From Zantedeschia hybrid cultivar (Eukaryota > Streptophyta > Magnoliopsida > Alismatales > Araceae), in assembly GCA_030544215.1 (NCBI GenBank), contig JARZZO010000002.1, positions 29,015,395 through 29,079,394 of the forward strand: 64,000 nucleotides of DNA, written 5' to 3'. The notes below the pieces were generated by a model. That model had not been told where the DNA came from and made no database searches. It saw only the letters and a list, made by a program, of their open reading frames with translations. This document shows positions 12,501 to 23,340 of this stretch, in pieces. Made by a program: the position numbers and the translations under genes. The first letter of the stretch is position 1. Every line of letters starts with the position of its first letter.

Positions 12501-12638
12501 GAAGAGGCAAGATCACCAGCTGAAGGTTCTAAGGTTGTTAACGCCTCAGCCTCAGGGCTGGTGGATGCTGATGACATTGATGCTGAAGTTGATACTGAAA
12601 GCATTGATAGTAGTGGTGATTACTTGTCATCAGTATGA
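9560..12638 (+). CDS. SnRK2-family Ser/Thr protein kinase, 3' seven exons (5' end missing)
   Basis: SnRK2 kinases phosphorylate targets in osmotic-stress and abscisic-acid signalling. Seven exons join in frame to 275 codons: 9560-9661, 9756-9809, 9958-10050, 10137-10229, 11958-12062, 12155-12253 and 12357-12638, all with GT donors and AG acceptors, and with phases matching the conserved SnRK2 gene structure. Visible motifs are LTPTHLAIVMEY at the hinge, ICHRDLKLEN (catalytic loop), CDFGYSK (metal binding), the activation loop KSTVGTPAY, YIAPEVL and WSCGVTLYVML. The C-terminus has HPWFLKNLP, an SVQEI helix (SnRK2 box) and an acidic tail ending SIDSSGDYLSSV, which recalls subclass II or III; I lean to II. 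The glycine loop and catalytic lysine (about 63 residues, exons 1-2) are absent from 1-9559. A leucine replaces the usual first Q in the RFFFQQL motif. No stop or frameshift interrupts the exons. Confidence 0.93.
10230..11957. other. Expanded SnRK2 intron (1.7 kb) with repeat content
   Basis: The other visible introns are 86-148 bp, but this one is 1728 bp. At about 10690-10770 the phrase GGATCGTGCCAACT(C/T)GTA occurs twice with TCGGACTGG-type text, and 10900-10985 repeats CCGACTTGTATC-type text, which looks like a transposon remnant. A T-run runs directly into a G-run at about 11469-11500. Nothing here prevents splicing as far as I can see; donor and acceptor are intact. Confidence 0.6.
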
Positions 12639-13104
12639 TCAATGAGTCAGACTTACAAAGGTAGGTTATAAATGTAAACGATGGATTATATATGGTTATG
12701 TAAAGGGGTTATCAATAATGTGTGAGCAAACCAGCATCTTCCTGTTGTTCTCAGTGTTGTGCATTTGTTTGGCCAAGATATTGAAATCCTTGGATGTATA
12801 GAGGAGAATGCCTTAGCTGCCTCATGAAAGGGGCATATAAAGTGGGTTGGCAATTCCTCGGTCTTTTTTTTTTTAATTACTGTGGCCCACGCATCTTTCC
12901 TTTCTTGTATTTCCATGGTTCCCATCTTTTGTAGGACAACAAAGTCAAAATAAAACCCTAGGACCCATGTGCACTGTATATAACATACAAATATAAATAA
13001 AACATAAAAAAAAAATGTAGGCAAGTATTTTGAAGAAATGTTTGTGTTCGTTTTGAAATTCTGAAGTAGATTGTCAAAAATGGGTGATATGAGTGCTATA
13101 TTGT
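12639..13104 (+). other. SnRK2 3' UTR and downstream flank
   Basis: After the TGA stop the sequence stays AT-rich with several AATAAA-like signals (for example AATAAAAC near 12949 and AAATAAAACATAAA near 12993). No other gene is seen. A TTTTTTTTTAATTAC tract lies near 12870. Confidence 0.45.
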
Positions 13105-14431
13105 GTCTAAGGTTGCGTTTGGTATTAGGATAAGGATGGGTTAAACTCATTTTATCCCCACTCTTGGTTTGTGATGACGATCCGAACTTCTCAGTTCTCA
13201 GATCCGGAGTCTGTACTTGAGGTCGGCTTTGGGGTGCACGATGCTTCGAACATTTTCGACAGGGTCAGTCGGGAAGGGTGACCTGCACAGAAGAGTTAGA
13301 TCCGGACGGTGGGTTCGGGAAAAACCCTCTGACAATCAAGTCAGCGCCAAGGTGATGTTCGAGGTTATAGGCGAAAACTTGAGTGTGAGGTTAGGGGGTT
13401 CTTAGCCACGCTTTGCTTGGGGGTTACCTCTTTTTTATCTTTGAGATATCCTTAATTTGTTTCATTTTTTACTTTAGCTCTCATGATCTCATATCTTGGT
13501 ATCCTAGGACGGAATCGTGTTAACCCTTTGTTAACCTGTACTTCCATATTCAACCTCTTTGGCTCGGATATCCTCAACCCTCATTTTGATGTGCACATGG
13601 GCTCGTACGGGCTTGTCCTTACGAGGTAACCCCTTTTCGCTTTCCCCTTCCCCTCCCCATCGTCTTCCTCCTCTCCTCCTCATAGTCTGCTGTGATTACT
13701 TCTGCGTCCTCTTCCCCGCTTAGCAGCTCGTCCCATATTCCCTATCGTTCTCCTCCCGTGTTCGCAGTGATGCCGTGTATGTGCTTGACCTAGCCATGTC
13801 TCCATCGCCTCTCTTCAGCCCTTCAATTGAGCTAGCTCTCCCTTGAATTCCTATGTACGCCTTGCTGCAAAAGCCTACACATGAGTGTTGTCGATTCTTC
13901 TTGTTTCAAAGGCTAGCGATGATGGACGCCGCTTGTTAGCCTCCATGTGTTGCCTACAGTTGTTGCCCTCTCTTTGGCGACGATGAAGCCCGTTGCGCCC
14001 TCCTCGATCCAACACAGTGGCACTTCCCTGGGATGATCTAGACAGCTGCGGCGCTTCCCCTCCCCCCCCCTCGTGAACACTAATTCCTCTTCGACAACCC
14101 ATCCTATTTATATATGCTCTCACTGTGATGAACAACTGTTCTGAGTTCGCACACTCGTCTCCATTTTGCTGAAGAGGGGTTTGGAGGCGCCGCAATGGTT
14201 CTTTGCTGGTCCCCCGTTGTTGGAGGCACTGCTCGATTCCCTGGCGCTGGCTCTTAGCCTTCTTAGTTGGTGGCTTCGGGGTTGTTCTTTTCTGTAGCAG
14301 CTCTGAGCCTTCCTGTAGTTGTCTTCTCCCTTCCATATTTGAGCATTCTCACCTCACCCTAACCCGACCATCTTGGAATAATTGGATCTTTCATATGCTA
14401 AACTTTTGGGTATGTAGTTCGTCTCTACTGT
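13105..14431. other. Unclassified transposon-like sequence
   Basis: It begins with GGTTGCGTTTGGTATTAGGA, the style of a hAT/MITE end. Then follows a leader-like block (GGTGACCTGCACAGAAG, GTTCGGGAAAAACCCTCTGA, CAATCAAGTCAGCG) of a sort common in plant LTR or DNA elements. From 13600 to 14340 it is pyrimidine-rich; frames through it on either strand show no known domain. I found no terminal repeat pair, so the element type is open. Confidence 0.4.
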
Positions 14432-15825
14432 TGTAACGACCCGCCACCCTATAATCAGGGATCCGATTACTAAATGGGTACCAAATCATTAGTTTGGAGC
14501 CAAACCATGATCTAGATAAGTCTGTGAAATAAATAATAAACTAAGCTAAACATTCACATCGCATTGAATTGAAAAGGAAGTGCAAGAAATAAAAATTATT
14601 ACAATGTGACTCGACATAGCAAATAATTACACACTCCAACTGAAAGGAAATAATTAAGCGTACAAGCCAGAAAATAAAATAACAACTACGTCGGGGCATA
14701 TCCCGGAACAACGGCTGTTGGCGCGCAACCCGAAGCAGCACTCTCCTCGCTAAGCCTGCCTGGAACCGTCACCTGAAAACCGCAGGGGTGAGTCTCAACG
14801 AAAAGACTCAGTAGGAATCCTTCGATCCCCACCGCCCACTCACGCACCCACAGGTGCAGTAACACAGATACATGTAGAATAAGCAAGTAAAGCAGTAACG
14901 CAATTCTTAAATTCCGATATAAAACACATGCATTCGAGATGTAACATGTATAATTCCGAAACCATTCTACCAGGGAGCCTACAACCAGCGTCTCGGCAAG
15001 ACACGCTAACCACACAGCCGAATGCGGGAAACACCAACCCGCTGAGATCAAACAGTAACCCCTTGGATAGCACGCTAGCTACTCCGGCCCAACTGGCTCT
15101 AGGTGATTTCTGCTTCCCCCAGCACGAGTGACACTCCACAGGTACCACTCCCACACCGGTACTAGCTAACCCCGGGGTACACCAGGTGACCTTATCTCTA
15201 GGCGTCATCCCGCCACTCCCACACCGGCGTTGTGTCCCTCCCACACCGACACAGGGTGGCAAGCGTTACAACAGTCACTCTAGGTCTACGGTCGCACGAA
15301 ACACAACACAGTGCGATCCGATTACGTAAAAATTCGCATCCTCGAATACAATTTTAAGGTGCAATTAACCAAACTATCTATCAGTGTGAAGATATGTTAA
15401 TAGCATGAATTAATGTGGTTCTGTCTTGAATTGCGTCGCCCAAGGCCGACGCCATTCAAGTCTCTTAAACTGGTTCATATGAAATCTGGCCTCGAAAAAT
15501 GGCTTAAAACGCGTCGTTCACGGATGACGCCATTCAAATGGTGTCGCTGTCCCTGGACGCCATTCCGTTTCAGAGACAGAGTCTGTTACTTGGGTCAAAT
15601 CACGTCGTGGGTGGAAGCCGCCTTTCTAAAAGGCGTCGCTGTCCTCCGACGCCATTTAACTTTCACAGACAGGTTCTCCCTCCACTTCTCCCGAACTACG
15701 GGGTGATATTTTCTCCCCGAAAGTCGTGTAAAAACACGAAAAACATGGAGAATGGGGAGAAGAACCTAACTACCCATTAAAACACCCAATTTCTCATTAC
15801 ATGCATTTAGTATTTACATGCAGGG
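14432..15825 (-). mobile_element. LTR fragment, same family as the solo LTR at 20872-22903
   Basis: It starts TGTAACGACCCGCC and matches 20872-22290 block by block: GGGATCCGATTACTAAATGG, GAAAACCGCAGGGGTGAGTC, TCCCACACCGGTACTAG, GCACGAAACACAACACAGTG and the CGTCG...GACGCC arrays. Similarity ends near 15825 (ATTTCTCATTACATGCATTT), where the other copy continues for about 600 bp, so this copy is truncated. Orientation is inferred from the family's CGTTACA-type 3' end. Frames inside it are not genes. Confidence 0.75.
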
Positions 15826-18344
15826 GTGTTAATGCATACCTATTTTAATTTATCTACCTCATATCTAGTTTAATTGGATATTTGGTGGAACTGTGTGTTG
15901 TCCACATTGTGAATACAGGCCTCTAAACCCATGCCTAATGCAATTTGGGTACCTTTGAATCCATGTGTCCATATGTAATGTCCAGTTTATCAATCAATGA
16001 GTATGGATCCATCTGTATGTATTGATTAAATGACCCATGTGTAGTTGTCTCTTGTAATTTTTCTATGCCTACTTTACATGTATTTCTAGACACGCTAATT
16101 TTGACTTCACACTGAGTAAATTTCATGTCACAATTATGATGCCCCAAAATAGTCTGATTTGTAATAATTAATTAATTTTTTATTAATTTTTCTCGAAATT
16201 TTCTAATTAGCGTCTTGCACGGCAGACGCCACTTAGATTTCTAGTCGAAATCAATTTGGATTCAAATTTCTTAATCGATGAGGATAAATTGAATGGCGTC
16301 TCCCATGGATAACGTGATTCAGGTTTCCTAATCCTTCCCGATTGTCAATTTGACTCTGAGTTAATTTTCTATTTATCTAAATGATGTCTCTCATAGTCGA
16401 TGCGTTTTAAGTTTTCTAATTATCTTTCTTATTTTGGTCCCTTAAAAGACGTCACAGCAGGCCGACACAATTTTGATAGACGTCGTCTTGGAGCGACGTG
16501 ATTTAGTAGATTAATTATAAGTGCGCTTTGGCCGAGATTATGCAATTTCCATAGTAGAAAGGTTTCTAATTTCATGATATTTATGCATAGTAATTCGGAG
16601 GCCGTGGAAGAGCCTTTTGGAAGTCAAATTACTTCAAAGAAGCACTTTATATATACATATCCCATTTGAGCCTTCAAAGAGGTTGGCCATTGCATGAATT
16701 GGAGTTCCTATCAAGGTGAAAGAAGAGGCTTCTTGCACAAAACGTGAACAAACTTTGGAGCTTCTTCCTCTTCTTCCAACCTCTTCCTTTGAAGCATAGA
16801 AGGATGATGGCTATGAAGGGGCCAACCTTTTCCTTTCCCCTTTCTTTTCTTTGTTAGATTTTATTAATTGGATAGTTGTTTTCTCATTATTTTTCACAGT
16901 TTTTCATTAGTTCATAATTTATTCATTACATCTTGCTTCACACACTCACTACATTCAAAATAATTGCATAGGGATTTAAAAGAATACAAAAAAAGTGAGT
17001 TTTATTAGTTTAGTTGTATATTTATCATTCTTTCTAGAATAGATACTATACCATCATCAAAGCTCTAATCAATCTTCTTTTCTATTGTTTCTTGTTTTCT
17101 TTTGTAAGGATTCAAAGAAGCAAAGCGAAGAACAATACAAAAAAGAGAGTAAAGTAGAAAGAAGGCTCTTTTTCTTCGGCCGGGCGAAGAGGAGGAAATA
17201 GAAGACTCCACAAGAATCTCCCTATTGGACAAGTGAGTAACAATTACTTTTTTTTTTCTATTGAGATCTTTGATCTCTGGCGATCACGATCATGTTTTTC
17301 CATGTTTTCTATGTTAATGATGAATGATGATATGATAGCACATTGAATTGAGCACTCACAGTATTATGCTCTGTCTATTTAGCTGTCTATTGTAATTTAT
17401 CTATACTTACTGTATGCATATTATAATTTATCTACTCTGTTAATGTATGCCTAGTTTAGCTCATCAGATTTATCTACTTAATATCCATGCCTAGTTTGGG
17501 TGTATAATACTATTTTAATTTATGTACATGATATCCATGCTTAGTTTTAGATAGATGATATGTGAATCCATGCCTTCAATTTAGGTGAATACATGCATTC
17601 TCTCTATTATGTTATCGTGTAATATCTGTTAATTGTAGCTGTCCAATTGTAATTTATCTATACCTATTTTAGGTGTATTATGTTCTATCTACTCTGTGAA
17701 TCCATGTCTAGTATCTATCTACTATGTTAATGCATGCCTATTTTAATTTTTCTATACTGTTTAATTTATCTGACAAAGGAAATAGCTACGAAATCGACCC
17801 CCTCAGCAATACCAAAATCTATATCCAACCAATCCTGCAAGTTTCCCAGGAAAATCATTAGAAAATAAATAGGAATCCAAGAGGAAGAAAGAAAGAAATA
17901 CAAAAATTCCATGAATTTGTGATTTTCATTTCAAAGGGGTTTTGCAAGATACACAAGGAACTTTGCACCATGAGGCCCCTTCCATCAATCTGAAACCCTC
18001 TCTGCACTATCACATTACCATGATCGGTAACATATTTTTTCCCTCCACCAACCTTCATTGCAATAAGGACTCATATAAAAATCAAATTTGATCTACAGTT
18101 TTAATCCAAAAAACTGAATTCATATCCCCTTTAGTTTGTAGTTTCCAATTACACAATACCTCAAAAACATATTAAGGATATAAGACATAGCAAGGTTAAG
18201 CTCTTGCGCTTTATTTGCTACCTATTTTCTATTTGAGACAAGAGAAATCAATCTACTATAGGTGAAGGTGCTTATATAAATTATGTTATTATCAGGTATC
18301 AAATAAACTTTTTCATTCGGCAAAATGCATTTTTGCGGTCTAGA

Positions 18345-18765
18345 TAATGCTTGTAATCAGTTAGCCGAAGAACCCTTAATCAATTCAAAGAAGGACCTAT
18401 AATCAACTAACATGCTTGATATGTAATCGATTAGCTGAACAACTTGGGACTGATTGACAGACTCTAGTGTGATCGATTGGCCGAATAACTTGTAATCGAT
18501 TAGAGGGATAACTAGTAATTGATCATGAATCGATTAACAAAACAAGTTGTAATCGATTAACTAAGTGAATTGATAATCGATATGAAATTGATTAACTGAA
18601 GACATCGTAATCGATTAACTGCAGATCCTGTAATCGATAGATCTAATACATGTAATTTATGGCTAAGAACTTGATAATCGGTTAAATGAGCTATGAACCT
18701 AATTGATATATTGCCTAACGGGTAATCGATAACTTAAGTTTTGTACAATCAATTATATGGCTAAG
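18345..18765. repeat. Cluster of ~30-bp degenerate repeats built on GTAATCGATTA
   Basis: About fourteen near-copies of TGTAATCGATTA(A/G)C followed by TGAA-type text occur at roughly 30-bp spacing, for example GTAATCGATTAGCTGAA, GTAATCGATTAACTAAG and GTAATCGATTAACTGCAG. The core TAATCGATTA is a perfect 10-bp palindrome. The cluster lies in the presumed U3/LTR of the gypsy element. Palindromes of this form resemble homeodomain-type binding sites, but no factor can be assigned from sequence. Confidence 0.8.
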
Positions 18766-19438
18766 ATTTGAAAGTATCTGTTAACTCTAACGGAGATTTA
18801 AAATAGTAAAATACAGATGTTGGGAACTTAGTGCATTCTAACAACATTCTGCAAGATGATTTTGTTGACTTTTAGTGGATTTTTTGACTCGTTAATTGGT
18901 ATGTTTGGCACTTGGTATCTCAGTCTAATACAAGTGGCATGGGCTTAGATTTGACGAGGGTTCTAGTGATATTTATAGGCTTTCTCAGTGGAGTTGTCCC
19001 CACTCTTACCTCGATTAGGCTAGGTGCTTTCTACTAAGGCTGATAGAGAGATTGAGAGTCCCTAAGCTCGGGTAGCTGCAGGGGGCTAGATCTTCTCGGT
19101 GATCTTGAAGTTCTACTTGATTCAAGGTAGGTGAATGATAAACCATTCGTGTTATTTTGCTTACTGATATCATTTTAAGTCTGTTTTGTGTAATCTAAGG
19201 TCTGAAAAATTTGCATGTGTGAAGATATAAATCCTAGTTTGATATTTATTTATATTACCTTTATCATAGTTCAAACCTGCAACAAATTATGTATATTTCT
19301 GTGTTTTTTGTTAAGTATTTAGTAGCAAAGTGATAGACTCTAGAAATTAAACTATCAAGCAATTATTTTGTAGAAAACCACCTTCTATCTATTTTGTAAA
19401 ATTGTGATGTTGGTTTTGAATTTTAAGAAAATATAATT

Positions 19439-19944
19439 ACATGTACAATGCCATCTTAAGGTGATTTTATAGATGAATATGCAGTAAGTGTCCGATGCGG
19501 TAGTAGCCAATTATAATGGTCCAGTGGGAGACCAAGAACTGTGTATGACACCTTTTGTTGTGGTTTAGATACTTATCTGAAGCACATGGACAGTGCCATC
19601 TTAAGGTGATTTTATGGATGAAGCCACAGTAAGTGTCTAATGCGGCTATAATCAATTATGATGGTCCAGTGGGAGACCAAGAACTATGTATGAACCCATA
19701 GTAAGTGTCTAATGCGGCTGTAGTCAATTATGATGGTCCAGTGGGAGACCATGAACTATGTATGACACCTTTTGTTGTGATTAAGATACAAGTCCGGAGT
19801 ACATGGACAATGCCATCTTAAGGTGATTGTATGGATGAACCTGCAGTAAGTGTCTAATGTAACAATAGTCAAGTATGATGGTCCAGTAGGAGACTAGGAA
19901 TTGTGTATGACACTCTTTGTTGTGGGTCAAACACCTGTCCGAAA
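19439..19944. repeat. Tandem repeat of ~145 bp, about 3.5 copies
   Basis: Units start at 19439, 19584, 19691 (lacking its first ~40 bp) and 19801. Each carries AATGCCATCTTAAGGTGATT, then GCAGTAAGTGTC(T/C)AATGC, ATGATGGTCCAGTGGGAGAC and ATGACACCTTTTGTTGTG. Copies differ at scattered sites. A related single copy of the CCATCTTAAGG start is at about 34719, in the presumed 3' LTR. Confidence 0.93.
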
Positions 19945-20583
19945 GCTTAAGATGAGAAAAAAATGGGATAATTATTTATGAAATTCTTTCGGACGTGATT
20001 GTGTGTGTTGGGAATGTGAGTGTGATTGCCTGTACAACAGGCCTTTTGTTTAACAAACCTCTTTGTAATTTGTTAGAATTTTAATGGAAGAATGAGTTGT
20101 GTTAAATCAGCAATCTTTTGCTATTTACCTATTTTTGAATTATGAATTAGCATATGTACAACCTGTGAGATAGATTAGCATGCTAGCATGCAAATGGTGA
20201 GCATTAATTATTTAGTAAGCATGTTTTGGTTTTGATACCTGTTGAGTTTTATACTCACATAAGTTAGTGGGCTATCTTTTCAAGTGATCCTAGCCAAGGT
20301 CAGTAAGAGGAGTTAGCTGAAATCCTTAGAGGACCTAGGCTAGAGGTTTGAAGAGCTAGATTGTAGGTCTAGCTGTGGTCACTCTCAGATTTTTGTTGTA
20401 CAGTTTCATACTGTGGTTTTGCATCTGACATGTAATTAAATAGGTTTTTATTGAGTGGACATTTGATATGGTTATATTGTGCTGTGAATAGGTTGTGTGG
20501 ATGGTTTGACATTGTTACTTGCTTGCAGGCTTCCCAAGACCACAACTTAAGAATATATAAATATGTGGGGCACCACAAAGAGT

Positions 20584-20595
20584 TGGTATCAGAGC
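20584..20595 (+). promoter_or_regulatory. Primer-binding site complementary to initiator tRNA-Met
   Basis: TGGTATCAGAGC is the standard plant retrotransposon minus-strand primer site, complementary to the 3' end of initiator tRNA-Met. It lies ten bases after GGGCACCACA, the presumed end of the 5' LTR, and before a gag-like frame. It fixes the orientation of the surrounding gypsy element as plus. Confidence 0.88.
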
Positions 20596-20866
20596 ATTAT
20601 TGTGTTGGGGTTTTGCAGCCATCCTAATCATGAAATCCATACCATAAGAATTATGATTTTACTTGGATAGTTTAAGGGGTAGACTTAGAAGTTATGCTAA
20701 CTCAGGATAGTTTTGATTGCAGGCTATGGTTAGAGGTGAGGGAGATGTTGTGAGCCTTATGCAAGGAGAGGGTGTATCCTCATGTGGTACTTGTAATGGG
20801 GCTATTACAAGATCTAATCAGGGTGTGGTGTCTACACAGGCTACAACACCAGTTGATTTTGAAAGA

Positions 20867-20871
20867 TGTGT
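20867..20871. repeat. Left 5-bp target duplication (TGTGT) of solo LTR
   Basis: TGTGT precedes the TG of the LTR and recurs directly after its terminal CA at 22904-22908. Confidence 0.85.
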
Positions 20872-22903
20872 TGTAACGACCTGCCATCCTATAATCGGGG
20901 ATCCGATTACTAAATGGGTACCGAATCATTAAAATTTGGAGCCAAATCAAGATCTCGATAAGTCTGGAAAATAAATAATAAATTAAGCTAAACATCCACA
21001 TCACATCGAATTGTAAAGGAAGTGCAAGAATTAAAATTATTACAATTCAACTTGACTCAGTAAATAATTACATATTCCAACTGAAAAGAAGTGATTAAGC
21101 GTATAGGCCTGAAAGGAAAATAACAACTACAACGGGGCATACCCCGGGACAATGGCTATTGGCGCGCAACCCGAGACAATACTCACCACGCTACGCCTAC
21201 TTGTAACTCTCACCTGAAAACCGCAGGAGTGAGTCTCATCGAAATGGACTCAGTAGGGATCTTTCGATCCCCACCACCCACTCACGTACCCACAAGTACA
21301 GCAACACAAATGTAGGCAATTTAAATAAATAAAGCAGTAAACACAATTCCCAAATATTCTCAAATTTCGATATAAAACGCATGTATTTATAAATGTAACA
21401 TGCACAACTCTGAAACCACTCCACCACGGAGTCCACAACCAGCGTCTCGGCTAAACACACAAACCACGCGGCCGAACGCGGAAAATATCGACCCGCTGGG
21501 ACCAAACAGCAACCCCTCGGATAGCACGCTGGCTACTTCGGCCTGTCTAGTTTTAGGTGGTTCTGCTTCCTCCAGTACGAGTGACACTCCAAATGTACTA
21601 CTCCCACACCGGTACTAGTTATATCCCAAGGTACACCATGTGACCCTCTCTCTAGGCGTCACCCCACCACTCCCACATCGGCGCCGTGTCACTCCCACAC
21701 CGACACAAGATGCTTAAGCGCTAACAACTGTCACTCTAAGTCCACGGTCGCACGAAACACAACACAGTGCGATCCGGTCACGTAGAAATCCTCGTCCTCA
21801 AGTACGTTTTCAAGTATGCATTTAACCAAACTATCTAACAATATAAATACATGTTAATTGCATGGATTAATGAGGTTCTGTCTTGAATCGCGTCGCCCAT
21901 GGCCGAAGTCATTCAAGATCCATAAACTGGTTCATATGAAAACTAGCCTCTGGAATACGGCCTAAAATGCGTCGTTCATAGAAACCGCCATTTAAATGGC
22001 GTCACTGTTCCTGGACGTTATTTGCGACAGAAACAGAAACAAGGCTCGGGATGAACAGGGCTAAATCGCGTCTTGGGAGGCAGCCGCCATTTAAAATGAC
22101 GTCGCTGTCTCAAGACGCCATTTAGCACTCGCAAACAGATTCTCCCTCCGGCCTCCCCCAAGTCACACAGTGGGATTTCTCTCCCAAATCGCATTAAAAC
22201 GTTCCAAAATAGGGAAGGAGGAGGAGAATCCAAATACCCGTTAAAAGTTCACCATTTCTCATTTATAAAATTAGTATTTTCACCCCAAAAATCTCCTAAA
22301 CATGCTCCAAAGTAGGAAAAATATGATTTTAATCAAAACACAACGGAGATCGTCACTCTACCGGTTACTTGAACTCCTTCTAGCTCTTAGCCGCCAAACC
22401 GTCACGCCACGAGTCGCCACCGGTACCGCCGTGGACGCCGTTACTCCACCGGGACGTCGGCCGTCGTCCGGAGAGCAATACGTCGCGGAAGAAATGATGG
22501 TGGTAGTGGTGGAAGTTAGGGGGGGCTGATGGAGTGGAGGGAGATGAAAGGAAGGAGAATGGGAAAGGGGCACGGATGCGTCGGAGGGAAAGAAGAGAGA
22601 GAAGAGAAATGAGAGAATGAGGAAAAGGAAGGAGGATTCGCGGGATTAAACCGAAACTAGCTAAAACGCGTCGCTCAATACCAACGCCATTCAGACGACA
22701 AGGCCGGGATCGTACTCTCGCGGCCCGAAACTGGCCCATGTGGCACACTCTAAAACCCGTCCTCTTAACCGGACGCCGTTTGAACTGCGTCTCGCAAGTT
22801 CGACGTGAAAAAGAACCCATGCCTTAGCCCCACAAGGATCCAAACAAAAAGGTCCGACACCGAAACTGACCCGATAACTGGATCCGAAACCTCAATCCTT
22901 ACA
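20872..22903 (-). mobile_element. Solo LTR, 2032 bp, inside gag
   Basis: It begins TGTAACGACC and ends AATCCTTACA, giving TGTAA/TTACA terminal inverted repeats and TG...CA ends, flanked by the exact 5-bp duplication TGTGT. There is no primer site, polypurine tract or coding region, so it is a recombined solo LTR. The minus orientation is inferred from the CGTTACA end that normally precedes the primer site. The interior carries arrays of paired GCGTC/GACGCC motifs (21885-22130, 22665-22805) and a GC-rich part (22380-22820) whose frames are not taken as genes. Confidence 0.92.
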
Positions 22904-22908
22904 TGTGT
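22904..22908. repeat. Right 5-bp target duplication (TGTGT) of solo LTR
   Basis: Matches 20867-20871; gag-side sequence resumes here. Confidence 0.85.
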
Positions 22909-23340
22909 ATAGTCCTCCCTAGGACTAGTATCGACCATGCAACCTCAGACTCAGGCTCAAGTTGGGATGCAAGCCCAATTGCAAGTCTACTGTAGATGCA
23001 ACAGGATAGGACGGATGGAACTTCACTTGTCGAGAAACCAAAGAAACGGAATCAGAAAAAGAGGAGAAATCCATCTGATGTGGCCAGGAAAGGCAAGGGA
23101 AGGAGAATGGCATCACAAGAGACTAGCTAACCAACTATCAAGGGTTCAGCCCCAGTATGTCAGCAATGTGGAAGGCCGCACAGGGGTAGTGAGTGTTGGA
23201 AGATCTCAAGCAAGTGCTTTAACTGTGGATTGAGTGGGCATATGACCAGAGATTACAGGAACCCCAAGCAGCAGCAACCAAGGCCGCAACCACCCCAACA
23301 ACATCAGAAAAGGGGTTAGGCCAAAGTCTATGCCCTGGCC

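Larger units (their letters stand above)
15826..20573 (+). mobile_element. Probable long 5' LTR/leader region of the Del/Tekay-like gypsy element
   Basis: It ends GGGCACCACA just before a tRNA-Met primer site, so it should contain the 5' LTR; the left edge is not resolved. Parts resemble 33350-35700 downstream of the integrase: a segment with CCATCTTAAGG (19449 and 34719) and a segment with a TACTCA...AAG boundary before the end (20250 and 35470). A TATATATA box near 16650 followed by transcript-like sequence could be its promoter. It includes two repeat arrays annotated separately. About 16200-16500 carries GCGTC...GACGCC pairs like other LTRs here, so part of it may be remnant of the LTR at 14432. 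No gene is seen. Confidence 0.55.
20717..23330 (+). pseudogene. Gypsy gag, broken and interrupted by a solo LTR
   Basis: The first part is 20717-20871 (starting MVRGEGDVVSLM). It stops at the inserted LTR (20872-22903), and the frame picks up again after 22908 with Q-rich sequence and two zinc knuckles at about 23160-23260: CQQCGRPHRGSEC, then CFNCGLSGHMTRDY with the last Cys replaced by Tyr. The bulk of a normal gag capsid domain between them is missing, and frameshifts occur near 23000 and 23170. Gag would form the nucleocapsid; this copy cannot. Confidence 0.7.

Noticed and set aside
12165..12638. A 157-codon frame read straight through the last SnRK2 intron
   Set aside because: It is in the wrong phase for the exon at 12155-12253. 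Splicing at 12253/12357 restores the conserved RITIPEIKNH sequence instead.
13875..14336. 153-codon Q/R-rich frame on the minus strand
   Set aside because: It is low-complexity, in pyrimidine-rich transposon-like DNA, and overlapped by frames on the other strand.
22302..22820. Overlapping frames in GC-rich sequence on both strands
   Set aside because: They lie within a solo LTR with exact ends and duplication. No domain is visible, and frames open on several strands at once reflect composition.
14432..22903. The LTRs at 14432 and 20872 as the pair of one retrotransposon
   Set aside because: The second has its own exact 5-bp duplication on both sides and interrupts gag of an opposite-strand element, so it is an independent solo LTR. 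The first is truncated near 15825.
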